Numbered from the stretch's first letter, positions 32,701 through 41,824 are shown. The stretch: DNA of 64,000 nucleotides from Prorocentrum cordatum (GCA_963575745.1 CAUYUJ010009546.1:359501-423500), one strand, 5' to 3'. Numbers and translations are program-made. Notes: generated by a model not told the origin, from the sequence alone.

Positions 32701-32970
32701 ACGGACTCTGTTGTCTCCATGGGCGTGCTGCAGAAGGGTCGCTCATCGGCGACGTCGCTTCTGAGGCTGGCACGAGTGGCATGTGGCATCGCGCTGGCGC
32801 TGGGCATCAGGGGTTACTACCGGTGGGTGCCCAGCCAGTGGAACATGGCGGACGGCCCGAGCAGAGGTGTCGACATCGGCGCAGCGGACGAGACCAAGCA
32901 GGCGCACAGGATGAGGACGACGCCCATGGCGGTGCGGCCGCTGCTGCAGGTGCTGGAACGGCGGCGGTGA
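29753..32970 (+). pseudogene. Pol of the tyrosine-recombinase element: reverse transcriptase and RNase H
   Basis: The reading passes frame 2 to 3 near 30050, 3 to 2 near 30680 and 2 to 1 near 32070. Landmarks are SRLIWDARKVN (template grip), GGVPDWFYRL (motif A region), LLYIDDYIGL (catalytic YIDD, 31190-31201), KGLAVHKEKAG, then RNase H acidic residues in YMTDASDEGFG, NNVLELRCVV, IMTDSVVSMG and WNMADGPSRG. The last block, YYRWVPSQWNMADGPSRG, is typical of DIRS-type RNase H. The stop is TGA 32968. Frameshifts show the copy is decayed, unless some are programmed. Confidence 0.85.
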
Positions 32971-33237
32971 CTCGCGGGACCTTGGCGGTATGTCTGGGGC
33001 TCGACTACCTTCTCAGCAGGGAGGCCTCGGTCTCCCAAGCGAGAACGCGGCGGCCTTGGGCGTCTACCTCGGCGACGCGTGGTGCTACTGCCGCCACATC
33101 GGGAGCGACGGCGACTGCGAGAAGGAGCTGCAGGGCGTCACGCTGGGCCGCCGCGGGCGGCGAAGCTGGTTCGGCTGCGAGGAACGGCGGCAGGCTGTCC
33201 CTCTGGGTCGTGCTGGTGGTGATGCTGCACGTGGCCA

Positions 33238-33984
33238 ATGGTGCTCGAAGGGGGGGTGTCTGCGCCGCCGCTGCAGAAGCGCGGCGCACGCGCCTGGCAG
33301 CAGGCCAAGCAGGACCGTCCTCGGTGGAACAACAGGTTGGTGGTCCACGCCGTCGACGACTCCACCAACGTCGTCTACGAGCGGGAGGTCAGGGCCTTCC
33401 TCGTTGACTGCAAACGCGGGGAGGTGCTGTTCACGACCTTGGAGCAGAGAGACCGCGCGCTGGGGAACTACATCAGTGACCTCTGCTACCTGAGGGGCGA
33501 CAACTACATGAAGGCCTCCCTCGCCCTCAGTGGCTTCAGGCACATCTTCGAGGACCATCGAGGGAGGTTACCAACGGCGCATCGTGCGCTGAAGTCGTGG
33601 GAGCGCATGCAGTTCGGAGGCGAGGGCCCCCCGATCCCGTTCCAGGCGATGGGGGTGATCATCACGAGGATGGTGGAAATGGGGCACCTGCTGGAGGCGA
33701 GTGCCTGCATCGTGCAGTTGGACGGGTGGCTTCGAGAGCAGGACTGGGAGATGCTGCGGGCCAAGCACGTCAGTTTCACGCCCGGCGGCGGCGTGGGCCT
33801 CAAGCTCGGCGACCGCATGATGGGACAGAAGACCAATACGGGCGCCAACCAGGGCGCCGTGCTGGGGTGGCCGCTGTCGAGGCTCTTGATGACAGCTCCC
33901 TCTCCCCACCTAATGAAGATCGAGCCAAGTCTGGTGAGGGGTTCTTTGGGGGGAGGCCGTGAGATTTTGAACAAAGCAAGTTAA
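33238..33984 (+). pseudogene. Tyrosine recombinase-like ORF, C-terminally incomplete
   Basis: The 248-residue frame has a helical N-terminal half (NYISDLCYLRGDNYMKASLA, HRALKSWERMQFGGEGPPIP) resembling the core-binding part of tyrosine recombinases. After it come IITRMVEMGHLLEASACI, LDGWLREQDWEMLRAKHV (first catalytic-Arg region) and LKLGDRMMGQKTNTGANQ. The expected HxLR, His/Trp and Tyr segments are not found before TAA 33982, so the catalytic core is truncated. Family assignment rests on layout, position after RNase H, and the split direct repeats. Confidence 0.6.
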
Positions 33985-34080
33985 GGTTTCTCTGCCTTGC
34001 TCCCCCACCCGCCCGTGTCGCCCGTGCTCGGCAGTTTTTCTCTTGAAGGCCTTTGGCCAGTGTCCCAGTCGGGTCGGCTG

Positions 34081-34374
34081 GGAGGGGTCGAAAAAGTTCT
34101 GTGGTTTGTGACCTAGGCCGTAGGCTCAGGAAGCTGGCCTCGGTCTGAAGCTGTGCTCATGCAGCCAGCTCGAGCTGCGTTCTTTTCCTTGAAGAATTCT
34201 GGGGTGGAACGCCCCCTCAGCCCGCGCCCTGGTGCAATATCGTCATGTCAGCATCGATCAGTTGTTTGTTGCAGTATTTCTGCCAGCCCTCTCGGGCTCT
34301 GCTCCGCCTGCCCCCCTCAAGGGTTTTCAACCCCTCTCCCAGACTGTTTCTGAGTATAGGGCTAAGGTGTACAT
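34081..34374 (+). repeat. Split direct repeat B1
   Basis: Begins GGAGGGGTCGAAAA and includes TTTGTGACCTAGG, CTCATRCAGCCAGCTCGAGC, GCAATATCGTCATGTCAGCA and CCCTCTCGGGCTCTGCTCCG. It matches B2 (34492-34784) over about 290 bp with only scattered differences. Confidence 0.9.
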
Positions 34375-34470
34375 AGTTGCTCTTGAATTTTATGTTACAC
34401 TACCCGTCGTAGTCTGTTAGCCGCCCTTTCCCCCATCCGTCCCCCTCTGCCCCTCTGGGCTCAAGTCGGC
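34374..34470 (+). repeat. Split direct repeat A2
   Basis: Second copy of A1, directly joined to the end of B1. A1 and A2 share CTACCCGTCGTAGTCTGTTA and CCGCCCTTTCCCC. A 21-bp C-rich spacer separates A2 from B2. Confidence 0.9.
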
Positions 34471-34491
34471 CCCACCGCACCCTCCCTTTGG

Positions 34492-34784
34492 GGAGGGGTC
34501 GAAAACGTTTTGTGGTTTGTGACCTAGGTCGTAGGTTCAGGAAGCTGGCCTCGGTCTGAAGCTGTGCTCATACAGCCAGCTCGAGCTGCGTTTTTTTTCT
34601 TGAAGAATTCTGGGGTTGAACGCCCCCTCAGCCCGCGCCCTGGTGCAATATCGTCATGTCAGCATCGATCAGTTGTTTGTTGCAGTATTTATGCCAGCCC
34701 TCTCGGGCTCTGCTCCGCCTGCCCCCCTCAAGGGTTTTCAACCCCTCCCCCAGACTGGCTCTGAATATAGGAGAAGGTGTAAAT
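34492..34784 (+). repeat. Split direct repeat B2 and right end of the element
   Basis: Matches B1. Similarity fades at AAGGTGTAAAT (about 34775-34784), after which LINE RNase H coding sequence resumes. The exact junction is uncertain by about ten bases. Confidence 0.9.
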
Positions 34785-35596
34785 GGGATTTCTCGTCGGT
34801 CGACCTGCTCTACGCCCTGCCCATGAGGCCGCTGTTTCGGCCGCCTGAGCCTAGCCTTCTGCCTGTAACAGAATGGGGTGTCCGTGCGGCACCATGGCCT
34901 TCCAAGCTGTACGGAGACGGATCGTGTTTTGATCGTGATTTCCCCGAGGCCCGTCGGTGTGGATGGGCCGTCGTGGCCATCACTCCGAATTTTGTGCCGT
35001 ACAAAGCTGTGTTCGGGGGCCTCGGAGGCCCCACCCAAACGGTTCCCAGGGCCGAGCGTTTCGCTGCGCTCCGAGGCCTTGAATTGGCGTCCAGGCCGTC
35101 TGAATTCGTCACCGATCACCTGGCGCTGGCACAAGAGGGGGCCCAGTGGTTTGGCAGGCATGCTCGGCCCGAGGCCCCCCGCGCGAGTGTTTGGCGTCAG
35201 TTGCACCAGCTGTATGAATCTGATTTGGAGCGCCTCCCCCGTTTTTCCTGGACTCGTGCTCACAGGTCCGTGGAAGAATGCATTGCGTCGTGCTTGTCCT
35301 CGGGGGAGCCTCTTGAGAACTTGTTCGGGAACATGTGGGCCGATCTTTTCGCGAAGATGGCCGCGCTTGACTTGGCGGGGTCGCCCTCTGTTGCCCGTGG
35401 GTTTAAGTTTGGGCTGGAGCAGGCGAAGCAGCGGATGCGATGTCTGGCCTTCGCGGCCGAGCGGGTGGCGAAACTCGCGTCCCCCGTCGTCCATCGGCCG
35501 CTGCCGCCTGCTCCTCGAAGGCGCAGAGAGCGCAAGGCGACCACCCACGCTTTCTGTCTTTTCCCCGAGGGCGCGACCGGCTGTCGGCAGTGCTAG
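34785..35596 (+). pseudogene. LINE RNase H domain, separated from its reverse transcriptase
   Basis: The frame (frame 2) reads DFSSVDLLYALPMRPLFRP then a type I RNase H core: KLYGDGSCFD (Asp), VPRAERFAAL (Glu), EFVTDHLALA (Asp), FSWTRAHRS, and GNMWADLFAKMA (Asp). All four acidic positions are present. The upstream bases of this open frame (34616-34784) belong to repeat B2 and are not part of the domain. A TAG at 35594 interrupts the frame, and coding-like sequence continues after it. Confidence 0.8.
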
Positions 35597-36127
35597 CGAC
35601 AGGCCACGACCCCCTCGTCACTCAAATCCCTCGCGTCCCGTGAGTGTGACCCCCAGCAGTTCGGCCCAGGGCATTTGGTCCAGGAGCTCGACCGTGTGCT
35701 GATCTGTGCCAGTTGTGGCGCGCATGCTGTGCGGCCCAACCGACTCTCGATTGGCCTCACCCGTGTTTGTCGGCCTCGTCGAGAGAGGGGCGGTGGTGGA
35801 GCTGGGGTGGGCGGGGCGCGGGGGGAGAGGGTTCAGAGAATGCTGCAGCAGGCCCAGCGAGGGCGCCACCCCAAGGCGGGAGAGGCGCTAGGCCCGCTAA
35901 GGCTCGCCCCGATTGCCCACGAGGCCGCCGCTCAGTCTCCTCAAGTCGAGGGGTCGGGGGTGGCGGGCGGGGTGGTCGGGGTCGCCCGAGGAGTCGGGGA
36001 AGAGGAGGGTCGGGGCCGTGAGCCGCGGGCTTGTACAGCGGCCCTGGGCGGGCCAGCGCCCGTGGCTCCCCAACCCCCCTCGGCTCCCGCGCCGCCACTC
36101 CAGCCCGAGTCAGGGGGCTCGGGCTAG
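35597..36127 (+). pseudogene. LINE C-terminal CxxC segment
   Basis: In the same frame, after the TAG at 35594, the sequence reads VLICASCGAHAVRPNRL, SIGLTRVCRP and MLQQAQRGRHPKAG. A CxxC followed by a distant Cys and a GRHP-type end is what I expect at the C terminus of large dinoflagellate LINE proteins. The remainder is Gly/Pro-rich and may be 3' non-coding sequence. Confidence 0.5.
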
Positions 36128-36235
36128 CGGCGGCCTTCCTTCTCGGGCGCGTGGCCGCGCCCGTTCTCCGTTCCGAGGCCCAGTCGGGATCCCCTTCTGC
36201 GCCCTCGGCCATAGCGCCATAGCCCCTTTCTGGTC

Positions 36236-36490
36236 CTATGCCTCCTCCTTCTTCCCATCCTTCTCCTAATCCGCCTCCTGCTCCTCCTGCCCCTCATCCT
36301 CCTCATCCTCCCTTTCTTCCTTCTCCTTTCTCTCCTCCTCCTCCTTCTCCTCCTCGTCCTTGTCTTCGTCCTCATCCTTATCATCCTCCCCCGTCCTTTT
36401 TTGTTCCCTCTCCTGCCCCTGCTCGTCATGCCCTCCCTCCTCCCATTCATCTTTCATTTTTCCTTATACCTAATCCCTCCCTGTCGCACC
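36236..36490. repeat. CCT-rich tract ending in a strong splice-acceptor-like sequence
   Basis: CCTCCT with TTCT and GTCCT interruptions over about 240 bp, ending CTGTCGCACCCCCAG near 36493. A frame after it reads ERSDGSDVSLDISSPFE, which could be a host exon, but it is short and soon merges into repeat DNA. Confidence 0.6.
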
Positions 36491-36549
36491 CCCAGACGAG
36501 CGGTCGGACGGGTCGGACGTTTCGCTGGATATTTCCTCGCCATTTGAGA

Positions 36550-36870
36550 CTTGCAACATCTTCAAGGGTAGAGGGCGGGTCGTTTTCAAAATGTGAATCT
36601 CGCTACCGTGAACATGCGTCTTAAAAGCTTGCAACAGCTTCAATAATGGATGGCGGCTGGTCTTCAACATGTGGTGTTCGCTTTATTTCCGCGCGCGTTC
36701 GCTTTGAAGCTAACTCCAAGCCCCAAGGATGGAGGGCGGGTGGGTTTCGAAACGCGGCTCTCGCTTCAGCGCCGTGTGCATCCATCCGTTTCGAAAGTCT
36801 ACAGCGACTTCAGGCATTGACGGCGGTTCCTTCTGAAAATGTGGCTCTCGCTGTAGCGCCGCGCTCTTCT
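36550..36870. repeat. Inverted, diverged copies of the 82-bp repeat
   Basis: Reverse-complement relatives of the array at 38089-38572: GGGCGGGTCGTTTTCAAAAT near 36576, GGGCGGGTGGGTTTCGAAAC near 36737, and GGCGGTTCCTTCTGAAAATG near 36822, each followed by a TCTCGCT-like end. About 1.2 kb separates them from the forward array. Confidence 0.65.
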
Positions 36871-38088
36871 TTTGCATAATTCCACCAGTTTCCAGAATTA
36901 GTACGGCTGCGTCCCAGGAGTGGGGTTTCGGCACGACTTCGAGGAATACGTTCCAGCAGTGGCTTGCTGGCACGATTTAGGGTTGTCAGGACGCGACAGA
37001 CGCGTCGATTTGCGGCGTTGAAGTCCCAAGCAGTTTTTTGTATTTAGGCACTCCCCGCAACGAAAGTTTTTTTTTGTTACAGGGATCTGTGAAGTGGGAA
37101 CTTGGAAGGAGGGATTACTGTAACATCGTTGATGCGTCTTGGGTTTACACTGGACCTTTTCCTCCTCCCTCCTCCTCCTCATCGTCCTCCGCCGCCCTCC
37201 TCCTTTCTCATCGTCCTCCCTTTTCCCGCTCTCCTCCTGGTTCTCTCTTCCTGTTGCTCCACCCTGTCCCGGGCGTCGAAACAAATACATGGTCGCCAGC
37301 GCTTTTGTTCCTTACATGTTGGCGTCCGAGGGCGTCCTACAAACTGGAAGGTGCGAAATCCTTGTATGCGGGACGGCATGGGCACGACGGGATACATCAG
37401 TCCTTTCCACCATCCAGGGCCGAGAACTCTCGGAGCAGATTCTTCCATGTTTTTCTCCTCCTCTGGAACTTCTGGAGGAAGAGAAGGAGGATGAGGTGGA
37501 GGAGGACGAACAGGAGGATAATTTGAGAGGATGGTTGGGAGAAGATGGAGGAGTATTGCAAGAAGGAGAACGGAGAGGGGAAGGGATGAAGTTATGCGAG
37601 GTGCTATACCGGCGATGCAATGCCATTATGTGCATGCTTGGCAATCGAATTGCGGTATCAGTCCAGCGCGGCGAGTGGGGGTAGCCCTAGCCTGCTTGAG
37701 AGCCGTGCTGGCCAATCAGACCCCGATTGCCCATGCGGCCGAAAGGATGACAGACATGAGGAGGACGAGGAGGAAGATGAGGAGGAGGAGGAGGACCAAT
37801 GGAAACCCAAGAGGCATCAACGATGTTGGAATTAGCCCTCCCTCCAAGCTCCCTCTTCATAGGCCCCTGAAACGGTTCATTTCCATTGAGGGAACCAGAT
37901 TTCAACGCCACGTATCAACCTGATTGCTGCGTCTTGACGATCCAGAGTCGTGCCAGAACGCCATTTTTGGGACTTCAGCGCAGCGAATCAACATAATTGT
38001 TGCCCGGGTAATCCGGAATCCTGCCAAAACGCCATGACTGGAACGGTGATCAAGGGAATCCGTGAAACGGTTGCAACTTTACAGAACA
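36871..38088. other. No supportable gene
   Basis: Lies between the inverted and forward 82-bp repeats. Contains CTCCTC-rich DNA at 37160-37230, GAGGA-rich DNA at 37480-37560 and 37755-37800, and TGCCAGAACGCC / TGCCAAAACGCC near 37950 and 38020. Open frames translate these tracts. Confidence 0.4.
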
Positions 38089-38572
38089 AATGTGCGCGGC
38101 GCTAAGGCGAGAGCCACATTTTAAAAGGAACCGCCCTCAATCCGTGAAGTTCCTTCAAATGTTTGAAACGAATGTGCGCGGCGCTAAGGCGAGAGCCACA
38201 TATTGAAAACCACCCGCCCTCAATCCATGGAACTTTTGCAAATGTTTAAACACGAATGTGCGCTGCGCTAAGGCGAGAGCCACATTTTGAAAACCATCCC
38301 CCTCAATCCGTGAAGCCCTGGCAAATGTTTAAAACGAATGTGCGCGGCGCTAAGGCGAGAGCCACAGTTTGAAAACCACCCGCCCTCAATCCGCGACACA
38401 CTTGCAACTAAAACGAATGTGCGCGGCGCTCAGGCGAGAGCTACATTTTGAAAACGGCCCGCCCTCAATCCGTGAAGCCCTGGCAAATGTTTTAAACGAA
38501 TGTGCGCGGCGCTAAGGCGAGAGCCACATATTGAAAACGACCCGCCTTCCATTTGTCAAACTGTTGTCACTT
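38089..38572. repeat. 82-bp tandem array, six copies
   Basis: Each unit has AATGTGCGCGGCGCTAAGGC, GAGAGCCACATTTTGAAAAC, CACCCGCCCTCAATCCGTGA, and a CAAATGTTTAAAACG end. Unit lengths range from about 78 to 84 bp. Confidence 0.9.
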
Positions 38573-38879
38573 CCTAAGCTTCAGAATCATAAATGGTCAG
38601 GAAGTCTCCGGCGAAACGCCCAGCCTGTCCTAAAAACTAGCCTCGGGGTGCGACAGGGAGGAGCATCTAGAAGGAGAAGGAATGGAGAAGCAGAGGGGGA
38701 GGAGAAGAACAAATAGGAAAGAGACAATGCCGAAGAAGGGGGGTCAGGATGAAGAAATCCGCCTAGATATCGTACGTTTTGACTTTTTCAATACGGGGTC
38801 CCCATACATCCCGACCCTCCCCCCAGGGCCACCTTTTCATCCCAAGCTGTTTTCGTTGACGCTCCCGGGGCCCTACCAG

Positions 38880-38968
38880 GGCCCTCAGACGTCAGAGACG
38901 ATGGAGAACCTCCGCCTTGTTTGTTCAACACGTCGAATGTCTGAGAGAGGGGCAGGGGAGTCCGTCAG
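38880..38968 (+). CDS. Weak candidate exon ending at the MITE-like element
   Basis: One frame reads TSETMENLRLVCSTRRMSER then GAGESVR and ends at CAG before GTAAGG (38969), a strong donor-like junction that is also the left end of the inverted-repeat element. Another frame is open too, so the coding call is weak. Confidence 0.3.
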
Positions 38969-39164
38969 GTAAGGCTTCGGGTTGCGCACAGCCAGCCCCC
39001 TCAGGTAGTCCCGGCTGGCCTCAACAGGCCTCCCGTAGTCCAGGGCGTCTTAGAACACCAACTTTGAGGCGGCGCCAGGGTGTTGAGACCGCACCAGACT
39101 AGGAGGACTGTTGAGGCCAGCTGGGACTCCCTCTGGCTGTCTGCGCGCAACCCGAAGCCTTACC
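38968..39164. mobile_element. 197-bp inverted-repeat element with GTAAGG ends
   Basis: The left arm GGTAAGGCTTCGGGTTGCGC is matched by the right end read in reverse complement, and pairing continues with indels for about 60 bp per arm (CAGCCAG, AGTCCC-GCTGGCCTCAACAG). The middle contains GGCGGCGCCAGGGTGTTGAGA. No coding capacity. Both ends present a GTAAGG splice-donor-like sequence facing inward. Related sequence occurs at 13041 and 40707-40874. Confidence 0.8.
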
Positions 39165-39585
39165 AAGTACCAAGTCCATTCCTGACTTCCATGTATTTAC
39201 CCCAACGTCTAACCCAAATATGAATGCACGAACCACATGAGAAAGCAATGGCAGCATCAGCAGCAAACGCACCAGGACAGCATGAAGAGGTCTCGGAACA
39301 AAACCTTTCCATGTTCAAGCATATCTTCGGGGAAATGAGGCCCGGCGCCGCGTAATAATTGCTGATACCCCCTGGGCCCGAAGGCGACATCCGATCAGCA
39401 ATGTGATCGTCGGGTGTCTTTTTGAGGAGGAGGAGCAGTCGATCCTGGGCCTCCGCAAAAAAATGCCTTGCGCCGCCGCTGGCAGGCAGCGACGTCGACG
39501 TCATCGACGTCGACGTCCCGGGGCCTATCACAGCTCCCATTGTCACAAGTCCGTGTCCAGCGTACAGTGCAAGCGGGGAAAGCAT
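39165..39585 (-). CDS. Weak candidate minus-strand exon next to the MITE-like element
   Basis: A 141-residue frame includes GGARHFFAEAQDRLLLLLKK, TPDDHIADRM, SNYYAAPGLISPKICLNM and CIHIWVRRWGKYMEV. It ends at TACTTG before GTAAGG, the right end of the element read on this strand. Mixed composition makes it more protein-like than neighbouring frames, but there is no domain and no mapped partner exon. Confidence 0.35.
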
Positions 39586-39807
39586 CTAATGATTGTTGAC
39601 GCCACGCAGGGCGTAGCATGACGAACTTCTCTCTCGTTTTCCCTAGTGTGTCTGGCCGCTTTTCTTGCGCGTCTCATCGATCCGTTCGTCACTGCAGCAT
39701 CCTGGCGCGAAGCCAGCACTCTCCAGAGAGGGGCGAACCAGCGCTCCTGTTTGGCAAAATGAACGATTTCGGCTTTAGCTGCAACTTCTTTTCCTGGGCA
39801 TGTGTTC

Positions 39808-40054
39808 CACCACCACCACCACCACCATAAGTTGGAGGGGGGAAGGAGGTGGAGGATGAGGAGGAGGACGAAGAGGAGGAGGAGGAGGAGGAGGAGGCGG
39901 AGGAGGAGGAGGACGAGGACCCCCTCCTCCTACCTATGGTGGTGGTGGTGGTGGTGGTTGAAAGCAGGCCCACCAGCTTTCAGATTGTTATTCCCTCCCC
40001 TAGCTACCCGCCGCCCCGCCGCCCCGCTGCGGGCTGCGCGGGCCGAGCGGCGGC

Positions 40055-40108
<54 letters not shown>

Positions 40109-40180
40109 GTCGTCGGCGTCGTCGTTGTCGTCGTCGTCGTCGTCCGTCGTTGTCGTCGTCGTCGAGGCCCCGCCCGGGCT
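39808..40180. repeat. CCA/GGA/TCG trinucleotide blocks with an inverted pair
   Basis: A CCACCACCACCACCACCATA tract (39811-39830) is inverted at about 39933-39956 (TATGGTGGTGGTGGTGGTGG) around a GGA tract. From 40058 to 40170 follows a TCG/GTC repeat. Poly-Glu, poly-Val, poly-Ser and poly-Asp frames are repeat translations. Confidence 0.9.
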
Positions 40181-40530
40181 CTTCATTCCTGGCGGCGGCG
40201 TACTGCGCGGCCCGGGCGCGCGCGGGCGGCCGGTTGGCGAGCGCGGCGTGCCGCAGCCGGCTGCAGGCCGGGGCGCCGCCGCGCACGGCCCTGGCGTGGG
40301 GAGGATCAGCGGCCACGTTTGCGGCCAGAAGGTCGAGGTTCGAAGGTTCGAAGCTGGGGGCTTTCTGGCGCTTTCGTTGGTACTCGGCGGCTTTCGAGCC
40401 TCGGGATGTCTTCCAGCGGCTGCGCCTCACCGAGAGCGTTCTGGGGGCGCCAGGATCGTCCCGAACGGCCGCCAGAGGCCCGAGTTAGGACCCGAATACT
40501 TGGAGGATGCGGTCAGAAAGTGTTGATCAT
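40181..40530. other. GC-rich segment open in several frames
   Basis: Both strands are open. A minus-strand frame (NVAADPPHARAVRGGAPAC) and a plus-strand frame (GAFWRFRWYSAAFEPRDVF) each look partly protein-like. I cannot choose between them, so no exon is called. Confidence 0.3.
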
Positions 40531-40637
40531 GGACCAAGGGGGCGTGGATTAGCGACGGGCCCCGTTTTCATCGGAGATCGCGGCTTCCCGCCGCCGAGCG
40601 AGGCAGCACCAGCTGCATTTTGGGGAGGGTACCTCCC

Positions 40638-40925
40638 CCGATCCATGGAGTAGGCGTCCGCGCGCCAAATCCATGGATCGCTAATCCATGTTTGCGCGCC
40701 CCCGAGAGTAGTCCGGGGCGGTCTCAACATCCCATGTCTGCGGCGCGGAACGCCGCAAGGGCGCCGCCTCCGGCGGCGCCAGGGTGCTGAGACCGCCCTG
40801 GGCTATTCGGGGGTCTTGCTGACGTTAGACGGGACTACCTGGGGGGCTGTCTGTGTGCACTTCGAAGCCTTACCAGCCGATCCATGGATTAGGCGACCGC
40901 GCGCCAAATCCATGGATCGCTAATC
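40638..40925. repeat. Direct repeats flanking a second inverted-repeat element copy
   Basis: The sequence GATCCATGGAKTAGGCGWCC, continuing GCGCGCCAAATCCATGGATC, occurs at about 40639-40685 and again at about 40878-40924. Between them (40707-40874) is sequence related to the middle and right arm of the 38968-39164 element: GGCGGTCTCAAC, GGCGCCAGGGTGCTGAGACC, GGGACTACC, GGCTGTCTGTG and TTCGAAGCCTTACC. The left arm is missing. Confidence 0.7.
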
Positions 40926-40984
40926 TTAAGTCGGGCCTGTCCCTCTACAGGAGGGAAATTCCCAAATAGTAAATGATACCGGAG

Positions 40985-41220
40985 AAAAACCGTTATCAGG
41001 GCTATAGGGCTATGGGGCTATAGGGCTTCAGGGCTATTGAGCTATAGGGCTATAGAGTTATAGGGCGATCGAGTTGTAGGGCTATATGGCTGTTGGGCTA
41101 TTGGGCTATGAAGCACCCCCGGGCACCCTCGGGAACCCCCGGGCACGCCCGGGCACCCGGGCACGCGCACCCGGGCACCCGGGCACCCCCGGGCACCCGG
41201 GCACCCGGGCGTGCAGCGAA
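40985..41220. repeat. GGGCTATA repeats followed by CCCGGGCA repeats
   Basis: 40990-41108 is a 9-10 bp repeat around GGGCTATAG; 41113-41210 is CCCGGGCACC in tandem. The two are adjacent and not similar to each other. Confidence 0.9.
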
Positions 41221-41626
41221 AATCGGCGGCAAGCCTAACATAACCATATGAATCCGCTAGGACCCCTACAAAGGCAAGCTCTGATTGGGGAAAGATAATC
41301 TGGGGATCATTTTTTGCCCATTTCTGAACATCTGGGGCGTATGATTGAAGTGTTTGTAATTCTTCGCCCGAAATCCCCCTGGATATAGGGGGCCAGGCCC
41401 GACCTAACGCTAATCCATGCTCGCGCGCCCGCGAGTGTCGCGCCGCCTGCTCTGCCCCACCGCGCTGCGGCGCGACTCGCTGGCCGCCTCCCGGCATCCC
41501 GGGGCCTCCACGCCCCGAGCCTTTTCTCGCACGCCTCCCGCCCCTTCGGAGAGGAGCGGCGCGCGGTCCGCCTGCAGGTCGCAGCCTGCCGGAGGGGCGT
41601 CCGCGGCACCGTCTTTGGGCGCCGCG

Positions 41627-41776
41627 TAATGGGGGGGTCATAAATGGGGGGGTGGCGAGGGTGGTCCGAAAAGGTACCCAAACGGTACCTAAACGAGCCC
41701 CCTGGGGCTCTGGAGGGGCCCGAAAGGGGCACGAAAGGGGACCTTTTCTGACCCCCCCATTTGTGACCCCCCCATT
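41627..41776. mobile_element. 150-bp inverted-repeat element with TAATGGGGGGGT ends
   Basis: The left arm TAATGGGGGGGTCATAAATG, continuing GGGGGGT, is repeated almost exactly in reverse complement at the right end (to 41776). Pairing resumes inside at CGAAAAGGTNCC. No coding capacity. No clear target duplication. It looks like a small MITE or a hairpin element. Confidence 0.7.
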
Positions 41777-41824
41777 ACCCTGGCCCTCCAACCTTCCATA
41801 CCTTCCAGGAGGCGCGCGCAGTTG

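Larger units (their letters stand above)
27609..34784 (+). mobile_element. Tyrosine-recombinase (DIRS-order, PAT/Ngaro-like) retrotransposon with split direct repeats
   Basis: The element inserted into the LINE between its reverse transcriptase and RNase H. It carries an ORF1, a pol ORF (YIDD reverse transcriptase plus RNase H) and a tyrosine-recombinase-like ORF, all on the plus strand. Its ends have the order A1 (27609-27704), coding region, B1 (34081-34374), A2 (34374-34470), B2 (34492-34784). This split direct repeat order is known from PAT and Ngaro-type elements that integrate through a circular intermediate and leave no target duplication; none is seen here. Several frameshifts and a stop make this copy defective. 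Confidence 0.85.
22595..36127 (+). mobile_element. LINE (non-LTR) retrotransposon with spliced leader, split by a nested element
   Basis: Parts in order are the 22-nt spliced leader (22595), ORF1 (22775-23917), APE-type endonuclease (23898 to about 24570), reverse transcriptase (to 27608), then, after the 7.2-kb insertion 27609-34784, RNase H (to 35596) and a CxxC tail (to 36127). Without the insertion the element is about 6.4 kb. Frameshifts and in-frame stops interrupt the enzyme ORF, so this copy is not functional. The 3' end is uncertain; a CCT-rich tract starts near 36236. Confidence 0.85.

Noticed and set aside
27609-34784. Ordinary LTR retrotransposon
   Set aside because: The repeats are split (A1 ... 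B1 A2 B2), no DDE integrase or protease is seen, and the RNase H and recombinase-like ORFs fit the DIRS order.
38089-38572. CRISPR-like array (repeated ~45 bp with ~35 bp variable parts)
   Set aside because: The 'spacers' are diverged versions of each other, unit length varies, there are no cas genes, and the host is a eukaryote.
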